The position numbers and the translations under genes were made by a program. Below the pieces are notes generated by a model, which searched no databases, was not told the origin of the DNA, and saw nothing but the letters and a program-made list of their open reading frames with translations. Shown here piece after piece: positions 1 through 10,653 of a DNA stretch of 64,000 nt; positions within the stretch are counted from its first letter, which is position 1; every line of letters starts with the position of its first letter. Source of the stretch: Dysidea avara (lineage: Eukaryota > Porifera > Demospongiae > Dictyoceratida > Dysideidae); assembly GCF_963678975.1 (NCBI RefSeq), contig NC_089272.1:59408574-59472573 (forward strand). Direction: 5' to 3'.

Positions 1-57
1 AAATTTCAATGCTTAAGAGCAGTATATAAATACACTCACTGTTAAAACAGTTGGTTG

Positions 58-212
58 GAAGGTTATCCCAAAACAGGGATAAAGTGGCTGACACATATAG
101 CATACCAAATCCAGGGATAACGGTTATCCCAACTTTCAATAGTATGACCTTTATCCCATATGGGTAGGATGAAGGTTATCCCTATGCTAGTATAAAGGTT
201 ATCCCCAATTGT
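58..212. repeat. GGGATAACC/GGTTATCCC-rich dispersed repeat
   Basis: This stretch contains repeated short motifs of the form GGTTATCCC and GGGATAACC, alternating in orientation and joined by variable AT-rich spacers. A block with the same vocabulary (GGGATAACC, TATACCAA, ACCTTCAT) recurs at 23641-23780. I see no coding potential. It could be a decayed minisatellite or the end of an unrecognised mobile element. Confidence 0.5.
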
Positions 213-1937
213 TATTTAGTATTTAAATAATTATTAATGTATTTCAATTACAGAAATTAAATGCTGTTCAAATAGTCAACTCCAACTTCTGAAGTGCTCG
301 TGAGATGTTAGGACCAGCATGATCTGCAGCATTGGCAAGCAATATAGTTACAGTTCTTATTCAAGCATACACTATACCTTAATATTGTAAACAGCTAATA
401 ACACTTCATATATAGTCCACAGAACCTGCCAAAACGTTATACATAACAATCTGGTACACTCTATGCTTACAATTTGTCATCGATCTGCATTGCAGCAGGG
501 AATTCCACCTGACAGTAGGGGCGTTAACAACAAGACAGATGCTACTATAATTTTCAAGTAACAGGAATAGCTGCCGGCCAATCAATATCCATCACAGTGT
601 GTTATCAAAAGGCAACACCACTAGAATGTCAAGTCGTATTATTAGTATCACAATTGCTGTAATACTTACATTTTGTATACAACATGATGGAGATGGAATA
701 TCAGGAGCATACACATTATAACCTGTAATAATAACATGCGAGATGACAGCAATTCTTATTCAACTATCTACCACGTCCATACCTTGGCTAATTGTCAAGA
801 CTCAGTGCAGAAAGCATGTTGGTGTTGCAACAAGCAGTCAACAAGCCAGTCATTAATCAATTACCAGACACAATACCTGCATGGTGTACCTGCATGTATG
901 TAACTGACAATAGGAATGTGTAACTAACCTGCTGGGCTGTCTCCTAGGTTATTTGGCTGCCACTGTGCACATAGCAGAACGTAACCATATCAGCATGCAC
1001 ACTACACTCAGTGGGTAGGATTGGCATGATGTCAGCTGTTCTGTAAAGGGTACATAATGGCAGCTATCCACTGTAAACACTCACACTTTGTGTAACAGCT
1101 GGCAAACTGAAGTTAAATACGTAGCTTCGTAACCTGGCTGAGTTAGGCATTAAACTCGGCATTAAAGAGATTCAATTGTCTGAAATTTCACTATTCGATG
1201 TACCAGTCATTTTGAAGCAGCCATGAGACTGCAACTTTAGCACCGTCTTGCCAGTCCGTCAGCCAGTGGTTCCACAGCACTGTAGATAAACTGTTTGCTG
1301 CACTTTCCATATCTAAATTACAAATAACTGTACACCAAGCTGAATATTGCTAGTAGAAACGTCACCTTCGTATTCTTCAGTAGGTCAGCTGTTTCAGTCA
1401 GTTGCGAACGGCCTTCCTGTTTAACGCATTGCAAAACCCTCCCGCTTAGTCAAGCTGCCTGTTCTTGTAGACACAATAACTCACAAATTTTCAAATATCT
1501 TCTTTGCCAAAACCAGTTTATTTTATGAACAAAACTGAACGAACTTTCAGAGGAATTTTCAGTAATGTTCGTTACCACGGTAACTTTCGTCGTTAAGTAA
1601 CGTACGTAAACGCTACGTCACGGGGAGTGAGTATTAAATGGAAAAATGAGATTATTTCGTTGCATCAGTAGTTGCATGCTGCCAGCGGGAGACTCTAAGC
1701 AAAGTAAGGTTATAAATACTCTAGAGCATTATCTCATCCTGTACTTTTGTAGATCAGAATCATCGAAAATGTTCAGTTGAATATACGGGTAGTCAAGCTA
1801 CCGTTCCTCAACTTCTTCTCCTACTCCATTAGTAATCTACTGTGACTAATGCAGTAAAACTAAAAGTGAGACATAAATACTATATTAGTGTCTTGTGATC
1901 ATGTACAGTCGATTTCGGATTACTTTCTGCATGCAAT
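213..1937. other. Gene-free flank, one possible terminal exon
   Basis: I see no clear gene here. On the - strand at about 351-268 there is a short open stretch ending in TGA whose translation looks protein-like (contains LLANAADHAGPN and ends ELTI). It could be the last exon of a gene running in from elsewhere, but no splice partners were identified and confidence is very low. Around 1560-1625 there are several CG-containing motifs, including a TACGTCA-like site. Confidence 0.3.
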
Positions 1938-2264
1938 GGACCTTATCCGCAATGACGTCAAAAATAAAAATGGACGCTATAGTAGGGGGACTTTGTACAT
2001 CGACTGATTGGAATAGATCCGCGTAGAGCCAGAAGTGTTTAAAAAATTGCACCCAATCAACCTGTGAGATTTGTAAGTTGTAATCCGATGCAGAAGCACG
2101 TGCCATTTTGGTTGTTATGGCTGTGATGGTTGTTTTCTCGGCTGAATTGTTTCGCGCCGAATCGGAAAAGGGGGTAATGACAAGTAAAACTGTGTGATCC
2201 TTTCCCAAGGAATGTTCTGTGCTCCTTGAATTACCCGTTAGCGTGTCTAAGGCTATTTTCACTG

Positions 2265-2301
<37 letters not shown>

Positions 2302-2339
2302 GGGGGAGGGGATAACTCCGGCGCACACCGCCATATCCC
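1938..2339 (+). repeat. Left terminal inverted repeat of ISL2EU-like element
   Basis: Read in reverse complement, this matches 18503-18857 with only about three substitutions over the 325 bp outside the microsatellite. It contains a (GT)n microsatellite at about 2270-2298 that is much shorter in the right copy, which has only ACACAGAG. The BEL/Pao element begins immediately after it. An open frame (- strand) runs through this repeat and is conserved in the right repeat, but I regard it as a by-product of the high identity. Confidence 0.85.
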
Positions 2340-2567
2340 TGTCGATGATTGACTAACTACAACCCATATAATACTATTATTATTAGCATTGTATTAGGCC
2401 TAGGCATGTATTGTATAATTGTTTGTGTTTTCGCTTGTGGGGTTGAGTTTTGGGTCACGTGAAGAATAGAAGAGTCAACACGTGCTGGTGTAGTGTTAGT
2501 AGTCCGTCAACTCCTCCTGCTCCTGTACATCACATCAACGTGAAGCGTCATTCTCCCCTTCCCTACA
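2340..2567 (+). repeat. 5' LTR of BEL/Pao element
   Basis: The repeat begins TG and ends CA, is 228 bp long, and is identical by eye to 8204-8431. ATCCC (2335-2339) precedes it and is the left copy of the target duplication. Confidence 0.95.
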
Positions 2568-2585
2568 TGGTGCTGTGACGCTGGA
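2568..2585 (+). promoter_or_regulatory. Primer-binding site of BEL/Pao element
   Basis: Directly downstream of the 5' LTR, the sequence starts TGGTGCTGTGACGCTGG. TGG pairs with the CCA end of a tRNA, which is the expected place and form of a minus-strand priming site. Which tRNA it matches was not determined. Confidence 0.6.
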
Positions 2586-2741
2586 GTCGTTTCGTCAAAC
2601 GAGCTACTTCCGGACCTTGTAACCCCTCGCGAAAACGCTTGGTACCGTAGCATTTCTTAAACGGTACCCCGGAAGGCAAGCGCTTCACCTACAGTGTTCA
2701 TTTGTTTTGTGTCGTTTTCCTTGTAGAAAACATTCACGGAG

Positions 2742-5700
2742 ATGGAGGAGACTCAACGTGCAAAGGGATCACGTGCGGCGTATCGCGCACATGTTACTCG
2801 TATATTTAAGAAAGTAGACGAGAATCTAGAGACGGAAACCCCATTGACGGACACTCAAGTCGCCAAACTCACCAGCAATTTAGAACAGTTAACCCAGAAG
2901 AAGGATACATTACCACAGCTGAACGGGCAGATCGCCTCATCAATACAGACATCAGAGGAATTAGAAACTGAGATTCTTGAAGCAGAAGAAATACAGGACA
3001 CCATCATTGAGTATATGAGTCTGATTAAACACCGCCTTGAGAAAACTAGAGAACCTGCACGCACTCTCAGTGTAACAGCTCCAGAGTTTGTACCCACGTT
3101 GCCACCACCAGTAACCAGAGAACCGGTAAGCCAGTTACCTAAGTTAAGCTTACCCCACTTTTCGGGGGATACCTTGATGTGGCAAGTCTTCAAAGACTCG
3201 TTTGATGCAGCCGTACACAACTCTCCTTCCCTAAGCAAAGTGCAGAAGTTCAACTACTTGAGAGCGCAGTTGCAGGGTGATGCACTGAGGGCCATAGCTG
3301 GACTACAACTCACTGATGCTAACTATGACCATGCCATAGCCCTTCTTACACAGAGATATGGTCAGTCTCATAAGATCGAACAGGCACACATGCAAGCTCT
3401 GTCACAAACCAACTGTCCCACCTCGTCCTTGTCCAGTCTGCAGTTGTTCTACGACACAATAGAAGCCCACATAAGAGGATTGACTGCACTTGGCAAAACA
3501 GAAGACTCGTATGAATCAATGCTAGTGCCTATCATTCTGGGAAAGCTACCAAGTGATGTACATAAGAACCTTGTTCGAGAACACGGCATTGGGGCATGGA
3601 CCATCGCAGAGTTAAGAGATGCCATTTGGAAGGAAATCACTATTTTAGAATGTGGATCATTGTCCAACAAGTGCAAGACAATGGAACCCTACCAGTCTAC
3701 AATGACTACCACTCTACATACCGGTGCAAGTGGACGTCAATCCCAACCTGCTAATTCAGGTACTAGTAAGAACACCTGTGTATTTTGTAAGGGTCCACAT
3801 TTTTGTGGTCGCTGTGATGTTGTTAAGGATCCCCAAAAACGCTTTGAATTAGTTAAGAAGGGGAAACACTGCTTTAATTGTTTGGGGCACCATAGGGCTT
3901 CACAGTGTCCTTCAAAGTGGAGATGCAAATTGTGCAGACAGAAGCACCATACTAGCTTATGCGGTGCATTTACCAAGCCATCTGAGTCTAATACCACTCC
4001 AGTCACTACACAGGCATCTATCACAACAGAGAGAGTGCAACCTCACACTTCTGTTCAACCCCAAACAACAGTACAACCTCAGTCAACAGTACAATCTCAG
4101 ACAACAGAAACCACTACACCATCATCCACTGCAATGAATGCTGCCATTATTCCCCCAGAGCCCGCCACACGTACAAATTCTATGTGCTTATTGAAAACTG
4201 CAGTTGCTCAAGTTAGTGTGAATGGCATCCGAGTGGAAGCACACATTCTGTTCGATGAAGGGGCCCAGAGATCCTTCATGTCTAACCAACTAGCCAAGAA
4301 GCTAATGATATCTCCTCAACAAACTGAACACATCAATATCTCTACCTTTGGAGGAGAACCAACCCTGACCAAACAGTTGGACAATGCTACAGTCAACGTT
4401 GAGACACTGACAGGTGAATCTATTCCAATATCAGTTCTACTGGTCCCAGTCATTGCGGCACCCCTACAGAACAGGTATCATACTCACTTGATAAACATAG
4501 AACACTTACAGGGACTTCAGCTAGCCAACCCAGTGTCAACATCCAGTAACTTTTACATCTCATTATTGATTGGTGCTGATTATTACTGGCAGTTCATGGG
4601 TGACCACATTGTGCGAGGTAATGGACCTACTGCAATGCAGTCCAAACTAGGTTACCTTCTGTCTGGACCACTTGTTGTTCCACCAGCTCCTACTACTAAC
4701 GCCAGTATGTTTCATGTTTCCACACCAGCTACTGACTGTAACAATGCTCCGACCTTTTGGATGATGGAATCTGCTAATGTCACACAGCCTGAGACAGCAG
4801 AAGTAGAGAACGAATTTCTGGAGAGATACCAACAATCTTGCATCAGGCGAGAAGAGGATGGTGCATACCGTGTGAAGTTTCCTTGGAAACAAGAATATCC
4901 ACCCCTCCCTTCAAACTATGCAGTTTGCAAAAACAAGACCCGCTCTTTAGCTCGCAAACTCAGCCACACTCCTGAACTGCTGCACCTATATGGGAAAATT
5001 ATTATGGAACAAGAACAAAGAGGTTTCATCGAGAAGGTAACTGCACCAGACCTTACCAAGGATGTCCACTATATACCACATCACCCGGTTAGTAAAGCTT
5101 CCTCGACAACACCGATCAGAATCGTGTACAATTGTAGCTACCGTCAGGCTAGACACCCCAGTCTTAATGATTGCTTGCTAACTGGTCCATCCTTCACAAC
5201 AGACATGTGCTCTATCCTCCTACGCTTCCGTTCCCATGCCATTGGAATTTCTACAGATTTAGAGAAGGCCTTTTTACATGTTAGGCTGGATGAGTCCGAC
5301 CGTGACAACACCAGATTCTTCTGGTTATCATCACCATCTGATCCAGAAAGTGACCTTGAAATTTATCGATTTAAAACTGTCTTGTTTGGCTCTACCAGCT
5401 CCCCATTTATGCTTATGGCCACACTACATCATCATCTGAATTCTTGGGATAGCCCAGTAGCTCAGGACATGAAGCAGAATCTCTACGTGGATAACGTCAT
5501 TAGTGGATGTAGTACCGAAGCAGAAGCTATTAAGTATTACAGAGAAGCCCGATTCATAATGACACAAGCCCAATTCAATTTGAGATCATGGGCATCTAAC
5601 AGCTCACAACTGCAAGCTGTTACAGTGGCTGAGGGAACAGCTGATTGTGATGTTACTGTAAACCTATTAGGATTGTTGTGGAACACAGCTACTGACACCA

Positions 5701-8216
5701 TTAGCTTCACCCCTAAACAGTTTCTATCCAACACAGAAGTACCACTACCTGTCACTAAACGTTTAGTACTCCAACTTTCATCAAAGGTATATGATCCTTT
5801 AGGAATTTTGTCACCGGTCACAATTCAAGCAAAGATTTTAATGCAGGATCTATGGAGATCAGGTATCGCTTGGGATGACCCATTGTTCCCAGAACACACA
5901 AACAGATGGTGGAAGATAGCTGAGGATCTACAAGATACCAGTAAGATTACAATACCTAGATTTTACTTTGGACCAACATACTCCCAGCCAGTAGAATTAC
6001 ATGTGTTTGCAGATGCCAGTATGAAGGCCTATGGTGCCATTGCATTTCTTAGAACTGGTGAGCACACCTGCTTTGTATTGGCCAGATCACGTGTGGTACC
6101 GCTCAAGCCACACACACTTCCGCGACTTGAATTGATGGCTGCTGTTGTCGCATCAAGACTGGCTCAATTCGTTGTTTCATCTCTTCCTCACCTACTTCAG
6201 AAATACGCAGTTAAGCTGTGGAGTGACAGCCAAATTGTGCTTCATTGGTTGTACAGTAAGAAACGCTTAAAACAGTTCATTTCAAACCGAGTTCAAGAGA
6301 TTAATAAGACATTCCCAGATATTCCTTGGCTCTACTGCCCAACCAATGACAACCCGGCAGATTTACTAACAAGGGGATTGAGTGCTGCTCAGCTAAACTC
6401 ATCGTGTTTGTGGCAACAAGGCCCACCGTGGCTCACAGATGAAACTCGTTGGCCTGCTTGGAATCATAGTGAGATCCTACACCTACAAGTGGATGACGAT
6501 GTCATGGAGACAAATACCAGTGCTACTGACCTACCTAACACAGTAACCTCAGGTATTCACAACCTTATTGAACTTACAAAGTATAGTTCACTGATGAAAG
6601 TATTAAGAGTGTCAGCTCATGTTTACAGATTTGTCCATAATGCTAGGAATCCCACCAAGCGACATATTGGTCCACTGTCCGTGGATGAAACTAACAAGGC
6701 ACTTACTCTCTGGATCCACAGTTGTCAGCACACCACCTTCCACAAGGAAATTTTGAACATTAGGGCTAAACGTGGAAAGAGATTACCTCTCGTGAGACAA
6801 CTACGTTTGTTCATGGACAGCTCTGATTATTTACGTTGTGGCGGGAGGATCCATAACGCGCATGTAGATTCTGACACCAAGTTTCCTATCCTACTACCTA
6901 AACATCATCCCTTGACAAAGCTGATAGTGTTGGCTGTTCATAAGGAGCAACTTCATGCAGGTGTAACTGGAACAGTTACGTCTATAAGACAAGGATACTG
7001 GATCCCCTCGGCTCGACAGTTAGTAAGGCAACTAATCAGAAAGTGTGTCTCCTGCCGTAAGGTATCAGGAAAACCCTACATGGTACCAGAACCACCGCCA
7101 TTGCCACTTGATAGAGTTAAGGAGGGTAAGCCGTTTGATGTTACGGGTGTAGATTTCACCGGAGCCCTGCACGTGAAGAACAATGGAACTGAAGAGAAGG
7201 TATATATCTGTTTATTTACGTGCGGTCTGTCTAGGGCAGTCCATTTAGAAGTAGTTTGTGATCTGAGTGTTGAAACCTTTCTGAGAGCATTCCGCCGATT
7301 TGTGTCACGTAAGTCACTGCCCCAAGTGATGATATCCGATAATGCGTCTACATATGTGTCTGCGAGTAAGGAGTTGGAACAGATTTTTACCTCAGATAAG
7401 CTAGGAGAATCCCTGAATGCCAAGGGCGTGAGATGGAAGTTTATCCCCAAACGTGCCCCTTGGTACGGGGGGTTTTGGGAAAGGTTGATTGGTATTACGA
7501 AGACGGTATTGAGGAAAGTCTTGGGAAAGTCATTTATTACATTGGAGGTACTACAAACCTTAATAGTTGAAGTTGAAGCAGTACTAAATGATCGCCCCCT
7601 GACCTATCTATCAGCAGATGTGACTGACCCTGAGCCATTGACACCATCGCACCTGCTCTATGGACGACGCATGACTATGTTACCTTACCCAGCCGTAGAA
7701 GAGGAACAACATGACCCTACCTTTTTATCCAGTACATCACTGCGTGACAAGGTCAACAGACAAACACTATTGTTGAATCATTTTCAGAGGAGATGGCAGA
7801 GAGAATATTTAACTTCCCTCCGAGAGGCATACAAGGCTACAGGTACTTCTAAACAATCAGTGAAAGTGGGGGACGTCGTTCTGGTGCATGATGATATACC
7901 CAGACTACAATGGCGTTTGGCTGTGATCGAAGAATTGATGGAAGGCCTTGATGGATATGCTCGAGCAGCCAAAATAAGGACAAGCACAGGGAGAACAAAC
8001 CGACCAATTGCCAAGTTGTACCCTCTTGAGTTGAGTTCCCCATGTGAGCCTACAACATGTGATGACAACAGAGAGACTGATAAGGACAATGATCACGATG
8101 TTAGTTCTGAGCCTGTTCACCAGAGACCAACCAGAGATGCTGCTGCAAGGGCTCGCGTACGAATTAAGAGTTGGACTAATCAGTTAACCGTGGCCCCGGA
8201 GGATGTCGATGATTGA
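2742..8216 (+). CDS. BEL/Pao Gag-Pol polyprotein (1824 aa)
   Basis: A single frame encodes all retrotransposon functions. In order (approximate residues): a charged N-terminal coiled coil; a DUF1759-type Gag region (130-300); Cys/His zinc knuckles (345-410); a retropepsin-like protease (about 500; FDEGAQRSF, with DEG instead of the usual DSG/DTG); reverse transcriptase (about 780-1000; catalytic box YVDN near 914 rather than YVDD); RNase H (from about 1087, HVFADAS); integrase with its HHCC zinc region and a DDE core (GVDFTG about 1469, SDNAS about 1533, GFWER about 1577); and a DUF5641-like C-terminus. No stop or frameshift interrupts it. The DEG and YVDN variants also occur, as I recall, in other BEL/Pao elements of basal animals, so they need not mean inactivity. 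The start is the first ATG after the priming site. Confidence 0.95.
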   Translation: MEETQRAKGSRAAYRAHVTRIFKKVDENLETETPLTDTQVAKLTSNLEQLTQKKDTLPQLNGQIASSIQTSEELETEILEAEEIQDTIIEYMSLIKHRLEKTREPARTLSVTAPEFVPTLPPPVTREPVSQLPKLSLPHFSGDTLMWQVFKDSFDAAVHNSPSLSKVQKFNYLRAQLQGDALRAIAGLQLTDANYDHAIALLTQRYGQSHKIEQAHMQALSQTNCPTSSLSSLQLFYDTIEAHIRGLTALGKTEDSYESMLVPIILGKLPSDVHKNLVREHGIGAWTIAELRDAIWKEITILECGSLSNKCKTMEPYQSTMTTTLHTGASGRQSQPANSGTSKNTCVFCKGPHFCGRCDVVKDPQKRFELVKKGKHCFNCLGHHRASQCPSKWRCKLCRQKHHTSLCGAFTKPSESNTTPVTTQASITTERVQPHTSVQPQTTVQPQSTVQSQTTETTTPSSTAMNAAIIPPEPATRTNSMCLLKTAVAQVSVNGIRVEAHILFDEGAQRSFMSNQLAKKLMISPQQTEHINISTFGGEPTLTKQLDNATVNVETLTGESIPISVLLVPVIAAPLQNRYHTHLINIEHLQGLQLANPVSTSSNFYISLLIGADYYWQFMGDHIVRGNGPTAMQSKLGYLLSGPLVVPPAPTTNASMFHVSTPATDCNNAPTFWMMESANVTQPETAEVENEFLERYQQSCIRREEDGAYRVKFPWKQEYPPLPSNYAVCKNKTRSLARKLSHTPELLHLYGKIIMEQEQRGFIEKVTAPDLTKDVHYIPHHPVSKASSTTPIRIVYNCSYRQARHPSLNDCLLTGPSFTTDMCSILLRFRSHAIGISTDLEKAFLHVRLDESDRDNTRFFWLSSPSDPESDLEIYRFKTVLFGSTSSPFMLMATLHHHLNSWDSPVAQDMKQNLYVDNVISGCSTEAEAIKYYREARFIMTQAQFNLRSWASNSSQLQAVTVAEGTADCDVTVNLLGLLWNTATDTISFTPKQFLSNTEVPLPVTKRLVLQLSSKVYDPLGILSPVTIQAKILMQDLWRSGIAWDDPLFPEHTNRWWKIAEDLQDTSKITIPRFYFGPTYSQPVELHVFADASMKAYGAIAFLRTGEHTCFVLARSRVVPLKPHTLPRLELMAAVVASRLAQFVVSSLPHLLQKYAVKLWSDSQIVLHWLYSKKRLKQFISNRVQEINKTFPDIPWLYCPTNDNPADLLTRGLSAAQLNSSCLWQQGPPWLTDETRWPAWNHSEILHLQVDDDVMETNTSATDLPNTVTSGIHNLIELTKYSSLMKVLRVSAHVYRFVHNARNPTKRHIGPLSVDETNKALTLWIHSCQHTTFHKEILNIRAKRGKRLPLVRQLRLFMDSSDYLRCGGRIHNAHVDSDTKFPILLPKHHPLTKLIVLAVHKEQLHAGVTGTVTSIRQGYWIPSARQLVRQLIRKCVSCRKVSGKPYMVPEPPPLPLDRVKEGKPFDVTGVDFTGALHVKNNGTEEKVYICLFTCGLSRAVHLEVVCDLSVETFLRAFRRFVSRKSLPQVMISDNASTYVSASKELEQIFTSDKLGESLNAKGVRWKFIPKRAPWYGGFWERLIGITKTVLRKVLGKSFITLEVLQTLIVEVEAVLNDRPLTYLSADVTDPEPLTPSHLLYGRRMTMLPYPAVEEEQHDPTFLSSTSLRDKVNRQTLLLNHFQRRWQREYLTSLREAYKATGTSKQSVKVGDVVLVHDDIPRLQWRLAVIEELMEGLDGYARAAKIRTSTGRTNRPIAKLYPLELSSPCEPTTCDDNRETDKDNDHDVSSEPVHQRPTRDAAARARVRIKSWTNQLTVAPEDVDD

Positions 8217-8431
8217 CTAACTACAACCCATATAATACTATTATTATTAGCATTGTATTAGGCCTAGGCATGTATTGTATAATTGTTTGTGTTTTCGCTT
8301 GTGGGGTTGAGTTTTGGGTCACGTGAAGAATAGAAGAGTCAACACGTGCTGGTGTAGTGTTAGTAGTCCGTCAACTCCTCCTGCTCCTGTACATCACATC
8401 AACGTGAAGCGTCATTCTCCCCTTCCCTACA
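8204..8431 (+). repeat. 3' LTR of BEL/Pao element
   Basis: Identical partner of 2340-2567. The gag-pol frame reads into it: the stop codon (8214-8216) and the last four residues are encoded by the LTR itself. ATCCC (8432-8436) follows as the right copy of the target duplication. Confidence 0.95.
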
Positions 8432-8437
8432 ATCCCA

Positions 8438-9347
8438 ATGATTGATGGTGCTATGAATGATACTGTACTTAATATAGGTTTGCCAGAAGTAATGAGCAGT
8501 AGCATACTTCAAGCTGATCTGAGAGCAGATACAGATGATGGTCTAGAACACGGTATGCTAGATTTAACTGGTAGACTGAATGCCATTTAAACCCCTGCAT
8601 TGTAGTGGACCACAGACATGTGATCAAAGAGTTTCATTCACAGCTACGGATGGAACCAGCAGGTATTTATTTGTTTGGTGAAATTTAAAATGATTCATTA
8701 TAATATGAATAGATGATGATCATGCATTAGCTAAACTTACCCAAGAGTTTACTAGAAGCAAGGAGATGTGGCATGGTGACTACTGTTGTGTTCCAGACTG
8801 TAGAAACTGTTCTGGCAGTAATAAGAAGCGAATCCAATTAGGGTTACGAAGAATTTCATATCATTATTTTCCCAACATTCAATCCGCCAAAGGAAAGTTA
8901 TGGATTAAATTGATTCGTCGCGATCCTGGTACCAATTTTGTTGTAAACAAGCACACCAAAATATGCTCTGCACACTTCAAGCCTGGAGATTTTACTTTGC
9001 CGGATGAATTGCTGGAGGGTGGAAGACGACGCCTAAAGCAATGTGCAGTTCCATCAATTTTCCCTTGGCATGACACAAAAGAGCGTAGGTCATTGATATC
9101 TGTGGAGCTGGAAATGGAAATTATAGAGACACCGGATTTAGAGTTATCATGTGACATGGACCCTGAATTTGATTCAACGCCTTCCAACTCAGATTTGCTG
9201 GAAGAGAATTGTGATTTAAAATTGAAACTAGTAGAACTGCAAAACCAACTCGATAAATCATTTTTCAGATTAGACAGCATTAAAGACGATGATAGCTTGA
9301 TAAGACTCTACACCGGATTTTTCGACTATGGGACGCTATTGGCATTT
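8438..9347 (+). pseudogene. ISL2EU-like transposase, N-terminal half (THAP domain)
   Basis: Three exons can be read: 8438-8552, 8606-8662 and 8713-9347, separated by GT..AG introns of 53 and 50 bp, both in phase 1. Together they give 269 codons. Exon 3 encodes a THAP zinc finger (about residues 79-170: YCCVPDC, CSAHF, then AVPSIF), the sequence-specific DNA-binding module. An acidic linker, a coiled-coil-like stretch and the conserved lead-in IKDDDSLIRLYTGFFDYG follow. The exon is cut at GCATTT by a 4.7-kb insertion and resumes at 14091 in the same frame. If the insertion is ignored, an unspliced reading from the internal ATG at 8766 runs to 9497. The upstream exons are inferred from splice signals and frame alone. 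Confidence 0.8.
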
Positions 9348-9663
9348 GTGACTGGATCTACGAAAACCGTTCTTATCGCCCAAGACAGGAAGTTTGATTT
9401 TTTCACACAAACACAAAGCTTAATGAATGCACTATCAAGTTTCACTGCCACAGTCGACCAGAGTAAAGTGGTCTGCTTTTGCTGGCTGCTTTTCTAGAGC
9501 ACAGTGGTGAGCCGTACGAGTGGTCTGGGGTCTTGATGGAGCCCTGGCCAACCAATACCTTCGATTGTGGCATGCAGCTACTTTTGTCGTCTCCTTGAAA
9601 GTAAGCTGCCAAGAAGATATTCCTGAAGAAAAGTTGTGCTTTCCTTCCCCTTCGTGAACAGAA

Positions 9664-10653
9664 ATGTCGTTGAACGCAACTTCAACTCCCAGTCCAGGTT
9701 TACTGCCGTTGAAACGACCGACATCTAAAGACAGCCCAAACCAGTGCGAGAAGAAATCCAAAAGAAACAGTACTTGCCCAATATGCGATGAAGTAATTAA
9801 AGAAGCTACAAAGCACAGGAAAGGTGATGATGCAATCTATTGTGAAGGCTACTGTGACGCGTGGGTACATCGTAGATGCACTGGGTTATCAGCAACGAAC
9901 TTCGCGACATTAAGAGATGCTGGCGAAGAACACACGTTCTTTTGTCTATACTGTGAGATCCAAGCGCAGAAGGCAGAAATAGACAGCTTAATGTCGACCA
10001 TTACTACACTTCAAACTTCTCTAAATGATCTTAAACGCAAACTAGACCTTGTTAATCAACCACAGCAGACTTCTACTCAAACTGTTCGTGCTCCAGTTGT
10101 TGACAAAGTTTCAAACACTGCCTATCAAAATGCCACCAACATTGATAGGAAATTCAACATCGTTGTGTATGGTGTAGCAGAAAATCCCCAAAATACCAAC
10201 AGACAACTCCGAATGAAAAAGGACATGGAAAACGTGATGGAGGCTCTGTCTGCAACTGATATTGACATTGAACCTAGTGATATAAAAGATTTGTATCGTC
10301 TCGGTAAGTATGACCAAAAGAGTGAGCGTCCCAGACCCCTTCTGGTGAAGTTCCTTCGTTCAAACACAGCAATTGACATCCTAAGTTCTAAGTCTAAGCT
10401 TGAAGCTCCAATCTACATAAAACCTGATCTAACTCCCCAGGAGCGTCAAAAGGAACGCTTATTATTGAAGGAAAGGAGATCCCTAATTGACAATGGTACC
10501 GAACGGAGATACATCAAAATAAGAAATGATTCCTTATACCTCAACAACAAGCTTCATTGCAAAGTGAGTACAGATGGTAACAAATTAGAGTATGTAACTG
10601 TATCAGCACAGCCACTTAATAATACCTCTGCCACAAGCATGGAGTCATCCTGA
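9664..10653 (+). CDS. Non-LTR retrotransposon ORF1 protein (329 aa)
   Basis: ORF1 proteins bind the element's RNA and chaperone reverse transcription. Residues about 37-97 form a PHD-like finger: CPICDEV, CEGYCDAWVHRRC, then FFCLYCE. A predicted coiled coil follows (about 98-135), and then a domain starting FNIVVYGVAE that resembles the RRM-like segment of L1/CR1 ORF1 proteins (about 158-250). The TGA at 10651-10653 is followed in the same frame by the start of the ORF2 endonuclease, so ORF1 and ORF2 share one frame separated only by stop codons. The ATG at 9664 gives a complete finger and is the natural start. Confidence 0.85.
   Translation: MSLNATSTPSPGLLPLKRPTSKDSPNQCEKKSKRNSTCPICDEVIKEATKHRKGDDAIYCEGYCDAWVHRRCTGLSATNFATLRDAGEEHTFFCLYCEIQAQKAEIDSLMSTITTLQTSLNDLKRKLDLVNQPQQTSTQTVRAPVVDKVSNTAYQNATNIDRKFNIVVYGVAENPQNTNRQLRMKKDMENVMEALSATDIDIEPSDIKDLYRLGKYDQKSERPRPLLVKFLRSNTAIDILSSKSKLEAPIYIKPDLTPQERQKERLLLKERRSLIDNGTERRYIKIRNDSLYLNNKLHCKVSTDGNKLEYVTVSAQPLNNTSATSMESS

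Larger units (their letters stand above)
2340..8431 (+). mobile_element. BEL/Pao LTR retrotransposon, full length
   Basis: Two 228-bp LTRs, beginning TGTCGAT and ending CCCTACA, look identical by eye. They enclose one uninterrupted gag-pol frame of 1824 codons. A 5-bp target duplication, ATCCC, lies directly before 2340 and directly after 8431, as expected for BEL/Pao. A primer-binding site starting TGG follows the 5' LTR, and a short purine run (GGAGGA) precedes the 3' LTR. Intact coding, identical LTRs and a perfect duplication all point to a very recent insertion, younger than the ISL2EU-like element it entered. Confidence 0.95.

Noticed and set aside
1885-2334. 149-codon ORF on the - strand in the left TIR
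   Set aside because: It starts in the TIR next to the BEL/Pao insertion, runs through a microsatellite (His-Thr repeat) and ends beyond the element. Its conservation at 18530-18857 follows from TIR identity.
5481-5500. YVDN box as proof that the BEL/Pao polymerase is dead
   Set aside because: Everything else in the element looks recently active, and I recall YVDN-type boxes in related elements.
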